Below are positions 38,624 through 47,593 of a stretch of DNA of 64,000 bases, one piece after another; position 1 is the first letter of the stretch, and every line of letters starts with the position of its first letter. A model generated the notes under the pieces. It was not told where the DNA came from and did not search any database. It saw only the letters and a list, made by a program, of their open reading frames with translations. Source of the stretch: Phyllobacterium myrsinacearum (lineage in GTDB: Bacteria; Pseudomonadota; Alphaproteobacteria; Rhizobiales; Rhizobiaceae); NCBI RefSeq assembly GCF_002980555.1, contig NZ_PVBT01000010.1, forward strand, positions 124,001-188,000, given 5' to 3'. The translations under genes were made by a program, and so were the position numbers.

Positions 38624-39448
38624 TCACAGTTTGAACTGGTCACCGAGGTAGAGACGCCGGACATCCGGATTGGCAATAATCTCGTCCGGACGGCCGTGGG
38701 TCAGGACCTGCCCTGCATGAATGATGTAGGCGCGATCGATCAGCTTCAGCGTTTCGCGCACATTGTGGTCCGTGATCAGCACGCCGATGCCGCGGCTGGT
38801 CAGATGACGGACGAGCTGCTGGATGTCGGAGACCGCAATGGGATCAACGCCGGCAAACGGTTCGTCGAGCAGCATGAAATTGGGCCGCGAGGCCAAAGCC
38901 CGGGCAATTTCCAGCCGTCGGCGTTCACCGCCGGAGAGCGAAAGCGCCGGAGCCTTGCGCAGATGGGCGATATGGAATTCTTCCAGGAGGGAATCGAGTT
39001 CCTGCGCCCGTGCGGTGCGGTCCTTCTCGACCACTTCGAGCACGGCCTTGATGTTGTTTTCCACGGACAGGCCGCGGAAAATCGACGCTTCCTGTGGCAG
39101 ATAGCCGATGCCGAGGCGCGAGCGGCGATACATCGGCATCGTCGTCACGTCAAAGCCATCGATTTCGATATTGCCCTTGTCGACCGGCACCAGGCCGGTG
39201 ACCATGTAGAAACAGGTGGTCTTGCCGGCACCGTTGGGGCCGAGAATACCAACCGCCTCGCCGGCGCGCACGCCGAAGGAAACGCCATTGACCACCTGGC
39301 GGCCATTATAGCTCTTGGTGATACCGCGGGCGACCAGCGTGCCTTTCATCCGGTCCGTTGCCAACGGGTCGGCGGCGCGCATCTCCTGCGAAATGCGCGC
39401 GTCTGGCGACGTGGGAGTCTTGGTGGATCGACGGGAAAACAGGGACAC
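38624..39448 (-). CDS. lptB: LPS export ABC transporter ATPase LptB
   Basis: The cytoplasmic ATPase that powers lipopolysaccharide extraction from the inner membrane with LptFG. Walker A GPNGAGKTT, Q-loop in GYLPQEASIFRGLS, signature LSGGERRRLEIARAL, Walker B FMLLDEPFAGVDP and the switch histidine in ITDHNVRE are intact. I choose a GTG start at 39448 (VSLFSRRSTKT, 274 residues), 13 bases after the lptA stop with GGCGG upstream. The frame is open to 39505, overlapping lptA, and ATGs at 39382 and 39349 are also possible; the ATPase core only begins near KGTLVARG. Third gene of lptC-lptA-lptB. Confidence 0.93.
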   Translation of the reverse strand: MSLFSRRSTKTPTSPDARISQEMRAADPLATDRMKGTLVARGITKSYNGRQVVNGVSFGVRAGEAVGILGPNGAGKTTCFYMVTGLVPVDKGNIEIDGFDVTTMPMYRRSRLGIGYLPQEASIFRGLSVENNIKAVLEVVEKDRTARAQELDSLLEEFHIAHLRKAPALSLSGGERRRLEIARALASRPNFMLLDEPFAGVDPIAVSDIQQLVRHLTSRGIGVLITDHNVRETLKLIDRAYIIHAGQVLTHGRPDEIIANPDVRRLYLGDQFKL

Positions 39449-39461
39449 GTATACCGCCGGC

Positions 39462-40097
39462 CTAGTTCTTCGGAGCGCTCTTTGGCGCAACAACGATAGA
39501 GACACGGCCTGTCTGTCCGTTCTTGCAGCTTTCCAGCTGTGCCTGGCCGCTCTTCATCTGGACAGTCAGCTTGCAGCCAACACCAACATTATCGCCCTGC
39601 GAGAGAACAACCTTGCTGCCGGTCAGGACCAGAACCTGCGTCTTCATGTCGAAGGTACCGTGGTCGCCGGTGGCAACCTGATCTTCGGACTTTACGTAAA
39701 CCTTGTCGTTGACCTCGATGTGGTCGATGTCCTGGGCGCCTGCCCCGGCAGGTCCGGCTGACTTGGCCTCCGTTTTGGCAGCGGCCTTGTCGGCGGCTTT
39801 TTCCGCGTCGGTCTTTTCCGGCTTCTTGACGTAGTAGACGATCATGGAACCCGCCTTCATCAGCGTCGTTCCCTGGGTGACCGTTACATTGCCGGTGAAG
39901 GTGGCGGTTCCCACATCGTTATGCACGTCGAGGCGATCGGAATCGATCTGAATGGGCTGATCACTCGACAGTTTCATGCCGTTGTTCAGGGCGCCGGCCT
40001 TGCTCGCATCCTGCGCTGCGACAGGACCAATCATGGAGGATGCCCAAATACCCAATGCAACAGTCGAAATGCTGATCAGTCTTGTCCCGCGCGACAT
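39462..40097 (-). CDS. lptA: LPS transport periplasmic protein LptA
   Basis: The 211-residue precursor has a signal peptide (1-28, ending GPVAA) and the OstA/LptA jellyroll domain: PIQIDSDRLDVHNDVGTATF, GNVTVTQG and VLTGSKVVLSQGDNV. LptA builds the periplasmic bridge that carries LPS from LptC to LptD. A charged Ala/Lys-rich insertion (KPEKTDAEKAADKAAAKTE) interrupts the fold near the middle. ATG 40097 has AGGAG eight bases upstream. It is 44 bases after lptC and 13 before the lptB start. Confidence 0.93.
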   Translation of the reverse strand: MSRGTRLISISTVALGIWASSMIGPVAAQDASKAGALNNGMKLSSDQPIQIDSDRLDVHNDVGTATFTGNVTVTQGTTLMKAGSMIVYYVKKPEKTDAEKAADKAAAKTEAKSAGPAGAGAQDIDHIEVNDKVYVKSEDQVATGDHGTFDMKTQVLVLTGSKVVLSQGDNVGVGCKLTVQMKSGQAQLESCKNGQTGRVSIVVAPKSAPKN

Positions 40098-40141
40098 TGT
40101 CTCAATCTCCTAAATCCGGGATATCCCCACCTGGCCGGCAA

Positions 40142-40879
40142 TCACTGCGGTGATTTGGCTTCGTTGCGACCTTCATGCAGCTTTGCGGGCTGAATGACAA
40201 GCCTGACACCCTTTTCAAAGACCATTACTTTGCCACTCTGAGTAATTTTCATACTGTCTGCGACGATACTGGCGCTGCTATTCTCGATCCTGACCGGCTG
40301 ATCGCTCGATACCGAATTTTCTTGTATATTGATATCCGCAGATTTCAACTGTGCTTTCATGCCGTCCGAGGTTGTCAGCGTTATGTCATTGTCCAGCTTC
40401 AACTGACGGTTGGCATTGTCGTAAAGGCCGCCCTTGGCTTTGACCTGCGCCCGCAGATCCTGGCCAACCGGAATTTCCGCGCTGATGTTCTCCAGCGTGA
40501 TCAGCGAGCTGTTGCCGACATCCTGCAATGCCCGTTCCGCACTCATCTTGTAGGGGAGCTTATCCTTGGTAAAGCCGTCCAGCTTGGGATTGGTCATGAC
40601 CAGCTTGCCATCCTGAATGCCGGCACTGTCCAACGTGATATTGCTCGGGATGTTCGTCGTGGAGAAAAACGTGAACCACGAGAAAACCGCAGCACCGATG
40701 ACGGCGACGGCAGGCAGGGCAAATTTCATGAAGCGCACGCGCCGCGAATGGCGTTCCGCTGCGCGAAAAACGTGCGAATCCTTCTCGGTGGCAGAAAATT
40801 GCCGCGCAACTTCCGCATGCTGCGCAGCAGCCGCTGTTGCATCACCGTTTGGATGCGAATGTTTCAATTCAATGGACAT
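40142..40879 (-). CDS. lptC: LPS export protein LptC
   Basis: A 245-residue bitopic membrane protein. Residues 1-50 are cytoplasmic and basic (ERHSRRVRFMK), a transmembrane helix spans about 52-72, and the periplasmic LptC/YrbK beta-jellyroll follows (GIQDGKLVMTNPKLDGF, LTTSDGMKAQLKSADI). It receives LPS from the LptBFG complex and passes it to LptA. It heads the minus-strand lptCAB cluster and is divergent from sppA across a region containing a 10-bp-arm inverted repeat. Confidence 0.9.
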   Translation of the reverse strand: MSIELKHSHPNGDATAAAAQHAEVARQFSATEKDSHVFRAAERHSRRVRFMKFALPAVAVIGAAVFSWFTFFSTTNIPSNITLDSAGIQDGKLVMTNPKLDGFTKDKLPYKMSAERALQDVGNSSLITLENISAEIPVGQDLRAQVKAKGGLYDNANRQLKLDNDITLTTSDGMKAQLKSADINIQENSVSSDQPVRIENSSASIVADSMKITQSGKVMVFEKGVRLVIQPAKLHEGRNEAKSPQ

Positions 40880-41009
40880 GTATTGGCTATGCTACCGATT
40901 ACGATCTGTTGGCGCCCTGTTAGTTAAACGCCAATATGGTTATTTTTCGATGAAATGAACCAGAGCCCCTGGGACAAGTTGCATTTGACCGAACAAATAT
41001 GCCGTCATC

Positions 41010-41050
41010 CCCCCATATACAAGGTGCAGTGCCGATTGCCTATATGGGGG
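41010..41050. repeat. Long-spaced inverted repeat between lptC and sppA
   Basis: Perfect 10-bp arms CCCCCATATA and TATATGGGGG with a 21-base spacer, 91 bases before the sppA start. It could be a regulator site or a large stem-loop; it has no T-run and is not a typical terminator. Confidence 0.6.
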
Positions 41051-41140
41051 TCATGTGTTGAAGCCCAGGGGTCTGGACTTCGTCTGAATGTTGCCGCAGA
41101 AGAATGCTTGCACTGAATTGGACAGGAAATGGACGATACG

Positions 41141-42127
41141 ATGGCAAACACAGCTGACGCAATCATCGACAGGCGGCGTCTCCGGCGCAAGCTGACGTTC
41201 TGGCGTATCCTTTCCCTTCTGGTTGTGGCGCTTGCCCTGATCGGGCTTTACGGATTTCTCGCCGGTTCCGACCGTCTTTCCGGCAAAACCGCGGCGCATA
41301 TTGCCAAGATCCGCGTCGAAGGCACGATTTTCGAGAACGACGAACTCATCAAGCGTCTGGGCGAGGTCGCCGATTCCACCGCGGTGAAAGGCGTTATTCT
41401 TTCGGTGGATTCACCCGGCGGCACCACGGCGGGCGGGGAAGCCATCTATGAGGCTGTGCGCAAGATTGCGATGAAAAAGCCTGTCGTTGCACAGGTTGGA
41501 ACACTGGCAGCCTCGGCAGGCTACATGATTGCCAGCGGTTCAGACCATATTGTCGCACGCCAATCCTCCATCGTCGGGTCCATCGGCGTGCTGTTCCAGT
41601 ATCCCGATATTTCGGAGCTGCTGACAAAGGTCGGCGTCAAGGTGGAAACCATCAAATCCAGCCCGCTGAAGGCCGAACCGAACTTTTTCAACCCCGCCAG
41701 CGACGAAGCCAAAGCCATGATCCATCGCATGATCATGGATTCCTATGACTGGTTTGTCGGTATCGTTCAGGAACGGCGGAAATTCACCCGCGAACAGACG
41801 CTTGCCCTGGCGGATGGATCGGTTTTCACCGGCAGGCAGGCCCTGGCCAACAAACTCATTGATGAACTTGGCGGGGAAGACAAGTCGATTGCCTGGCTGA
41901 AAACCAAGGGAATTGATGAGAAATTACCGGTCATTGAATGGAAACCCGCACAAAAGACAGCCTTCAGCTCGCTTCTGTCCCAATCCGCATTGAAAATGCT
42001 GGCACAATATCTCGGTATTCCGCAGGAAAGCACGGGGTTGCTGCGCGATTTGACCGGTGATCGCATCTTCCTTGACGGGCTCGTTTCTGTTTGGCACGTT
42101 GACGGCAGGCCGGTAGGGGCGCAATAG
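41141..42127 (+). CDS. sppA: Signal peptide peptidase SppA, short form
   Basis: A membrane-anchored S49 serine protease of about 328 residues that degrades leftover signal peptides. After a basic N-terminus (DRRRLRRKLTFWR) comes one transmembrane helix (about residues 23-43). The catalytic serine is in IVGSIGVLFQ and the general-base lysine in IKSSPLKAE, with the oxyanion SPGG in VDSPGGTT. It is the half-length form and lacks the duplicated domain of E. coli SppA. Start: ATG 41141 has GGA seven bases upstream; an ATG at 41129, four codons earlier, is too close to the AGGA site but cannot be excluded. Confidence 0.9.
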   Translation: MANTADAIIDRRRLRRKLTFWRILSLLVVALALIGLYGFLAGSDRLSGKTAAHIAKIRVEGTIFENDELIKRLGEVADSTAVKGVILSVDSPGGTTAGGEAIYEAVRKIAMKKPVVAQVGTLAASAGYMIASGSDHIVARQSSIVGSIGVLFQYPDISELLTKVGVKVETIKSSPLKAEPNFFNPASDEAKAMIHRMIMDSYDWFVGIVQERRKFTREQTLALADGSVFTGRQALANKLIDELGGEDKSIAWLKTKGIDEKLPVIEWKPAQKTAFSSLLSQSALKMLAQYLGIPQESTGLLRDLTGDRIFLDGLVSVWHVDGRPVGAQ

Positions 42128-42204
42128 AATATTTAAGCTTACAGGATCAGTGACATAGTCATGATGGCCGTGTCGCTCGAACCTGAACCAGAAGGGATTA
42201 TGCC

Positions 42205-42486
42205 GTGATCAAATCAGAGCTCGTCCAGATCATTGCCAACCGCAATCCGCACCTGTTTCAACGCGATGTCGAGAATATCGTCGGCGCCATTTTTGACGAG
42301 ATCACCGACGCCCTTGCGGAAGGAAACCGGGTCGAGCTTCGGGGCTTCGGGGCTTTCTCGGTGAAAAACCGTCCCGCCCGCAGCGGCCGCAATCCCCGCA
42401 CCGGCGACAGTGTCGAGGTCGAGGAAAAGTGGGTGCCATTTTTCAAGACCGGCAAGGAATTGCGCGACCGGCTGAACGCCGACTGA
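42205..42486 (+). CDS. ihfB: Integration host factor subunit beta
   Basis: A 93-residue HU/IHF-family DNA-bending protein. The beta-arm [20 protein letters not shown] with the intercalating proline and the C-terminal [14 protein letters not shown] identify IHF-beta. With IhfA it bends DNA at specific sites, often to help sigma-54 activators. The start is GTG 42205 with GAAGGG upstream. A minute frame ATG-CCG-TGA (42200-42208) overlaps the GTG in another register. It follows sppA by 77 bases and precedes a LapA-like gene. Confidence 0.95.
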   Translation: MIKSELVQIIANRNPHLFQRDVENIVGAIFDEITDALAEGNRVELRGFGAFSVKNRPARSGRNPRTGDSVEVEEKWVPFFKTGKELRDRLNAD

Positions 42487-42555
42487 GCGCTGTCACAAGC
42501 CGGGGCGGCTTCATAGCCTGATGATACATGAAGTGCCGTTACCCTGGAGAGAGAT

Positions 42556-42885
42556 ATGATCAATCGCGTCGTTGTCGTCCTCATTCTCGTGCCGCTGGCA
42601 GTCATCCTGATTGCGTTGTCCGTGGCCAATCGCGGGCTGGTGACCTTTACGATTGATCCGTTCAATCCGGGCAATCCCGGCCTCTCCTATGCCGCGCCCC
42701 TCTTCGTCTGGCTGTTTCTTGCCCTCTTCGTCGGGCTGATCCTTGGCAGTTTCGCCACCTGGATCAACCAGGGCAGGCACCGCAAGCTGGCACGCCAGCG
42801 CAAGCAGGAAACCGAGCTTCTGCGCATGGAGGCGCGGAAATCGGCAGCCACACAGTCCACTCCCAATCTCCCATCCCTGCATTAA
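42556..42885 (+). CDS. LapA-domain (DUF1049) inner-membrane protein
   Basis: A 109-residue protein with two membrane helices (about 4-24 and 48-70) and a short basic/acidic coiled C-terminal tail (RHRKLARQRKQETELLRMEA). The pattern is that of LapA/YciS proteins, which in E. coli partner LapB in control of LPS synthesis through FtsH. No LapB is in this window. ATG 42556 has GGAGAGAG upstream. It sits between ihfB and the cyclodeaminase-family gene, all on one strand. Confidence 0.85.
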   Translation: MINRVVVVLILVPLAVILIALSVANRGLVTFTIDPFNPGNPGLSYAAPLFVWLFLALFVGLILGSFATWINQGRHRKLARQRKQETELLRMEARKSAATQSTPNLPSLH

Positions 42886-42909
42886 GCGGCATATTTTCAA
42901 GGATTTGCA

Positions 42910-43884
42910 ATGAAACTGGTCTCTCCGGCTGATGTCGACGGGCTGCTGAACTGGCCGGACATGATCAACGCTATTGAAACGGCGTTCCGTCAGGGTGTTA
43001 TCCAGCCGGTGCGCCACCATCACACGGTCGATCGCCCCGATGGCGCCGCATCGACGCTTCTGCTGATGCCAGCCTGGTCGGATTTCGACGCGCTCGGCGA
43101 TTCGTCGAAAGGCTATATGGGCGTCAAGATCGTCACGGTATCGCCTGACAATGGAGCCATTGCGAAACCGGCTGTCATGGGCGTCTATCTGCTGCTCGAC
43201 GGCAAGACCGGGGAACCCAAGGCTCTCATCGATGGCCAGCGTTTGACCACATGGCGCACCGCAGGCGCGTCCGCTCTTGCCGCCCGCTATCTCGCCCGCG
43301 ACGATGCCTCCAAACTCGTTATCCTCGGCGCCGGCGCGCTCTCGGGTTTCCTCGCCCGCGCGCACAGCGCCGTCAGGCCGATCCGCGAGATTTCCATCTG
43401 GAACCGCAACATCGACAATGCGCGCAAAGTAGCGGCGGACCTTGTTGCCGATGGCTTCAATGCCAAGGCCGTCACCGACAAGGACGCGGCCATCGCCGAT
43501 GCCGACATTGTCGCCGCGGGCACACTTTCGACCGAACCGCTCATTCTTGGCAGACATCTGAAGAAGGGCGCCCATGTCGATCTCATCGGTGCCTTTACCC
43601 CCACCATGCGGGAAAGCGACGATGAGTGCGTCAAGCGCGCGCGGGTGTTTGTCGACACCAGGGATGGTGCGCTGAAGGAAGGCGGCGATCTCGTCCAGCC
43701 AATCAAGGCAGGCGTGATCAGCGACAGCCACGTGATCGGCGACCTCTTCGATCTCACCCGCGGAACGGTGAAAGGGCGCGAGTCGCCCGATGAAATCACC
43801 CTGTTCAAGTCGGTCGGTGCGGCGCTCGAAGACCTGGCCGGAGGCATTCTGATCTATGAAAAGGCGATTGCAGCCTCTGCCTGA
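42910..43884 (+). CDS. Ornithine cyclodeaminase/mu-crystallin family protein
   Basis: A 324-residue NAD(P)-dependent protein. The Rossmann nucleotide-binding loop is ILGAGALSGFLARAH near residues 138-152, and the preceding TWRTAGASALAARYLAR is typical of the family. Members include ornithine cyclodeaminase, ketimine reductases and delta-1-pyrroline-2-carboxylate reductase; sequence alone does not decide among them. It lies 24 bases after the LapA-like gene and 83 before the methyltransferase gene. No nearby gene fixes the substrate. Confidence 0.85.
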   Translation: MKLVSPADVDGLLNWPDMINAIETAFRQGVIQPVRHHHTVDRPDGAASTLLLMPAWSDFDALGDSSKGYMGVKIVTVSPDNGAIAKPAVMGVYLLLDGKTGEPKALIDGQRLTTWRTAGASALAARYLARDDASKLVILGAGALSGFLARAHSAVRPIREISIWNRNIDNARKVAADLVADGFNAKAVTDKDAAIADADIVAAGTLSTEPLILGRHLKKGAHVDLIGAFTPTMRESDDECVKRARVFVDTRDGALKEGGDLVQPIKAGVISDSHVIGDLFDLTRGTVKGRESPDEITLFKSVGAALEDLAGGILIYEKAIAASA

Positions 43885-43967
43885 GTGTTTTTGCTTTCGC
43901 CTTTCCTCATCTTGGCATAGGAAACCACCATTGAACGATGGCCAAGGGCATATGAGGGCATAACGGT

Positions 43968-45074
43968 TTGAAATCGTCTGGCGGAAAAATCAGGAAGGCC
44001 AAGGGCACTGGCCCGAAAGGCGCAGGACCAAAAGCTGCGCCGCACAGGCAGCAGGCAACAAAGCCCCGCCCGCAATTTGCCAAGCCCTCCACCCCGGCGG
44101 ACAGTGACGCGCGCGTAAAGCCAGCACCGCGTTCCGAACCGCTGCCCAAGCGGGTCCTGACCAGACGGACTGGCGCGCGCCCGGCGGAAAAGACCGGGCT
44201 CATCCTCGAAACGCTGCCTTCCGATGACTACGCCCTGCTTGACAGCGGCAATGGCCTGAAACTCGAACAGTACGGCCCCTACCGGATCATCCGCCCGGAA
44301 GGCCAGGCTATCTGGCTCCCGGCCTGGAGCAAGGCGGAATGGGACAAGGCGGACGCCATTTTCACCGGCAATACGGACGAAGAAGGTGTCGGCCGCTGGC
44401 ATTTCCCCAACGTACCGCTCGGCGAGACATGGCCGATGGCCTATGACGGCATTCCCTTCTTCGGCCGTTTCACCTCCTTCCGGCATGTGGGCGTGTTTCC
44501 CGAACAGGGAACGCACTGGTCGCATATGGATGCGCTTATTCGCAGCGCGAAGCGCCCGGTGAAGGTGCTCAATCTTTTCGGCTATACCGGCGTCGCCTCC
44601 CTCGTTGCCGCCCGCGCTGGCGCCGAGGTGACCCATGTCGATGCCTCGAAAAAGGCCATTGTCTGGGCACGCGAAAACCAGGAAATGGCCGGCCTTTCCG
44701 GCAAGCCCATCCGCTGGATTTGCGAGGATGCGATGAAATTCGTCGCCCGCGAAGAGCGGCGCGGCAGCGGTTATGACATCATCCTGCTGGATCCGCCCGC
44801 CTATGGCCGCGGCCCGAATGGCGAGGTCTGGCAGCTGTTCGACAATCTGCCCGACATGGTCGATCTGTGCCGGTCGATCCTCACACCCGATCCGCTCGCC
44901 GTGGTGCTGACCGCCTACTCCATCCGTGCATCGTTCTTCGCCATTCACGAGCTGATGCGCGACGCCTTTACCGGCCTTGGCGGCGAAGTGCAGTCGGGTG
45001 AACTGATCCTGCGCGAACGGTCTTCCGGGCGCGCCCTTTCCACGTCCCTGTTCAGCCGCTGGGGTGCCAAATGA
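43968..45074 (+). CDS. Class I SAM-dependent methyltransferase
   Basis: A 368-residue protein. The first about 70 residues are a low-complexity basic region rich in Lys, Pro and Ala (GGKIRKAKGTGPKGAGPKAA onward), a likely RNA-contact tail. The catalytic domain has the SAM motif VLNLFGYTGVASLVAARAG, the ribose-binding HVDASKKAIVWARENQE and LDPPAYGRG near 274-282, which resembles RlmI/RlmK-type rRNA cytosine or guanine methyltransferases. The start is a TTG (43968) with GAGGG nine bases upstream; no ATG lies near. The stop overlaps the TrmH-family gene by four bases. Confidence 0.85.
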   Translation: MKSSGGKIRKAKGTGPKGAGPKAAPHRQQATKPRPQFAKPSTPADSDARVKPAPRSEPLPKRVLTRRTGARPAEKTGLILETLPSDDYALLDSGNGLKLEQYGPYRIIRPEGQAIWLPAWSKAEWDKADAIFTGNTDEEGVGRWHFPNVPLGETWPMAYDGIPFFGRFTSFRHVGVFPEQGTHWSHMDALIRSAKRPVKVLNLFGYTGVASLVAARAGAEVTHVDASKKAIVWARENQEMAGLSGKPIRWICEDAMKFVAREERRGSGYDIILLDPPAYGRGPNGEVWQLFDNLPDMVDLCRSILTPDPLAVVLTAYSIRASFFAIHELMRDAFTGLGGEVQSGELILRERSSGRALSTSLFSRWGAK

Positions 45075-45949
45075 CCAGACATGACGACCGCCAGCACGGC
45101 AGCTCCATCGCCCGCCCCGGCAAGGTCAAGGAAGTCACCAGCCTGACCAATCCGATCGTCAAGGATCTGCGGTCCCTGGCGCTCAAGAAGTTCCGCGACC
45201 AGCAGGGCGTGTTCCTGGCGGAAGGCCTCAAACTCGTCATCGATGCGCTCGATCTCGGCTGGGTTATCAAGACTCTGGTCTATTCCAAGGCCGGCAAGGG
45301 CAATTCCCTTGTCGAGCAGGTGGCGGCCCGCACGATTGCCAAGGGCGGCGACGTGCTTGAGGTCAATGAGAAGGTGATTTCCGCCATCACGAGGCGCGAC
45401 AACCCGCAAATGGTCGTCGGCGTGTTCGAACAGCAGCTGCAGCCCCTGTCGGCCACGCGAGCGCAAGGCAACGACGTTTACGTGGCACTCGACCGGGTGC
45501 GCGATCCGGGCAATCTCGGCACCATCATCCGCACGGCCGACGCGGCCGGCGCAAAAGGCATCATCCTGATCGGCGACACGACGGACCCGTTTTCGCTCGA
45601 AACCGTGCGCGCCACCATGGGTTCGGTTTTTGCCGTGCCGTTGATACGCACGAGCGAAACGGAATTCCTTTCCTGGCGAAAGGGATTTTCGGGGCTCATC
45701 GTCGGCACGCACCTGAAAGGCGCTGTCGACTACCGGACGATCCCCTACGGGGGCAAGCCCGTCATTCTGCTGATGGGCAATGAGCAGCAAGGCCTCCCCG
45801 ACACGCTGGCATCAACCTGTGATAAGCTGGCCCGCATTCCCCAGGAAGGCCGGGCGGATTCGCTCAATCTCGCCATAGCCACCGGCGTCATGCTGTTTGA
45901 GATCCGCCGCGAGGCGTTGACACTCGATGGCGGCAAACAGGACAAATGA
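45071..45949 (+). CDS. TrmH-family (SpoU) RNA 2'-O-methyltransferase
   Basis: A 292-residue SPOUT-class enzyme. The N-terminal substrate-binding part contains [20 protein letters not shown]; the trefoil-knot motifs are [20 protein letters not shown] (140-159), [11 protein letters not shown] and [16 protein letters not shown]. Such proteins methylate ribose 2'-OH groups in rRNA or tRNA. Which nucleotide is modified is not predictable here. The ATG overlaps the upstream methyltransferase stop and its own stop overlaps lspA, both by four bases. Confidence 0.92.
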   Translation: MTRHDDRQHGSSIARPGKVKEVTSLTNPIVKDLRSLALKKFRDQQGVFLAEGLKLVIDALDLGWVIKTLVYSKAGKGNSLVEQVAARTIAKGGDVLEVNEKVISAITRRDNPQMVVGVFEQQLQPLSATRAQGNDVYVALDRVRDPGNLGTIIRTADAAGAKGIILIGDTTDPFSLETVRATMGSVFAVPLIRTSETEFLSWRKGFSGLIVGTHLKGAVDYRTIPYGGKPVILLMGNEQQGLPDTLASTCDKLARIPQEGRADSLNLAIATGVMLFEIRREALTLDGGKQDK

Positions 45950-46458
45950 CCCCTATGAAAAGCAAATCCTTCTTCGGCCTGCTTGCAATCGTGGTGCTTG
46001 CCGTGGCGAGCGACCAGATCATCAAATATCTCGTCGAGACCGGCATGGACTATCAGCAGCAGATTGATCTGCTGCCATTTCTGGCGCTGTTCCGCGTTCA
46101 CAATAATGGCATCGCATTTTCGATGCTCAGCGGTATGCACGACCTCGCCCTGATCGGCCTGACCGTCGTCGTCATCGCTTTTGTCAGCTATCTCTGGTGG
46201 AGCACCGTACCGGCACGCTGGATCTCCCGCATCGGCTTTGCGCTGATCATCGGCGGTGCCATCGGCAATCTGATCGATCGCAGCCTGCTTGGCTATGTCG
46301 TTGATTATATTCTTTTCCATCTGCCATCATGGTCATTTGCCGTCTTCAATCTGGCGGATGCCTACATTTCCGTCGGCGCAGCGCTGGTGGTGCTCGAAGA
46401 AATTTTTGTCTGGCTGCGCGAGCGCAAGACACCGAAGGGGCAAGCTGGGGAAAACTGA
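45946..46458 (+). CDS. lspA: Lipoprotein signal peptidase II
   Basis: A 170-residue membrane aspartyl protease that removes signal peptides from lipidated prolipoproteins. The catalytic aspartates are D111 in GNLIDR and D138 in FNLADAYI, and [10 protein letters not shown] is also conserved. Four hydrophobic helices are visible. ATG 45946 overlaps the previous stop (ATGA); an ATG at 45955 is a second possibility. It ends the OCD-methyltransferase-TrmH-lspA run. Confidence 0.95.
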   Translation: MTPMKSKSFFGLLAIVVLAVASDQIIKYLVETGMDYQQQIDLLPFLALFRVHNNGIAFSMLSGMHDLALIGLTVVVIAFVSYLWWSTVPARWISRIGFALIIGGAIGNLIDRSLLGYVVDYILFHLPSWSFAVFNLADAYISVGAALVVLEEIFVWLRERKTPKGQAGEN

Positions 46459-46564
46459 GGAAAACCCAGCATCCGCGGCATGTCCCGCGTCATGTGCTCG
46501 TCATCCAATTGTTGTATTCAAGCATCTAGTGATTGCCGATCAACCATGATGAGAGCGAATCGTT

Positions 46565-47455
46565 ATGAGCTTCGCCTTGCTTGAACCTGCGTCTATCTTT
46601 AAAGATCAGCACACGATGTCGCAGGTTGATTCAACACCCTCGCCGTTTACGGCGCCACACCTTGTCGCGGTGCTTGGACGCATTGGGACGATGGAGGTTT
46701 GCCTTGCGCAGACCGAAGCCGAAATCGTCTCTGCCCAGCAGCTGCGTTTCAAGGTATTTTTCGATGAACTCGGCGCCAAGGGCTCGGCTTCCCTGGAACA
46801 ACGCGACGCAGACCGCTTCGATCCCGTATGCGATCACCTCCTGGTTTATGACACCTCGATCATCGGCCCCAAGCACAAGCAGATCGTCGGCACTTACCGG
46901 TTGATGCGTTCGGAAGTTGCACACAAGACTGGCGGCTTTTACTCGGCTAGCGAATATACGATCGACAGTCTGGTGGCAGCCAAGCCGCAGATGCACTTTC
47001 TTGAGCTGGGCCGGTCCTGTGTTTTGCCGGAATACCGTTCGAAGCGCACGGTCGAACTGCTCTGGCAGGGCATCTGGAGCTATTGCCGTTATCACTCCAT
47101 CGATGTGATGTTCGGCTGCGCATCCTTCCAGGGAACGGTGCCAGCAGCGCATGCCCTGCCATTGTCATTCCTGCATCACAATTGCCGCGCAACGCCGGAC
47201 TGGGACGTCAAGGCCCTGCCCTCGCTGTATCAGCCGATGGATCTTGTTCCCAGCGAAGCGGTCAATCCGAAGGTTGCCCTGTTCGCCATGCCGCCCCTGA
47301 TCAAGGGCTATCTGCGCCTTGGCGCCATGATTGGCGACGGTGCCGTGGTGGATCATGATTTCGGCACCACCGATGTGCTGATCATTCTGCCGGTCAGCCG
47401 TATTTCCACCCGCTACGTCAGCCACTACATCTCGAACGCCAAGCGTTTCGACTGA
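46565..47455 (+). CDS. olsB: L-ornithine N-alpha-acyltransferase OlsB
   Basis: A 296-residue protein of the OlsB/hemolysin-like GNAT family. It transfers a 3-hydroxyacyl group from acyl carrier protein to ornithine, making lyso-ornithine lipid, the first step to the phosphate-free ornithine lipids of rhizobia and Brucella. Family features are VCLAQTEAEIVSAQQLRFKV, LVYDTSIIGP, the acceptor segment YTIDSL then MHFLELGRSCV, and GIWSYCRYHSIDVMFGCASF. An about 40-residue leader precedes the catalytic part. No olsA gene is adjacent. It lies 138 bases upstream of mutS. Confidence 0.9.
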   Translation: MSFALLEPASIFKDQHTMSQVDSTPSPFTAPHLVAVLGRIGTMEVCLAQTEAEIVSAQQLRFKVFFDELGAKGSASLEQRDADRFDPVCDHLLVYDTSIIGPKHKQIVGTYRLMRSEVAHKTGGFYSASEYTIDSLVAAKPQMHFLELGRSCVLPEYRSKRTVELLWQGIWSYCRYHSIDVMFGCASFQGTVPAAHALPLSFLHHNCRATPDWDVKALPSLYQPMDLVPSEAVNPKVALFAMPPLIKGYLRLGAMIGDGAVVDHDFGTTDVLIILPVSRISTRYVSHYISNAKRFD

Positions 47456-47593
47456 AATTCTCCTTTCGCCTCATACGGAACGAACATCATCTGTGGAGAA
47501 AACCGCCGATGATGCGCCTGCACGGTGTGTAAAATTTCCGATAGCGCATAGATTGGTCTTCTGATCGGAATCGGTCAAAATCAGGAGAACGTC

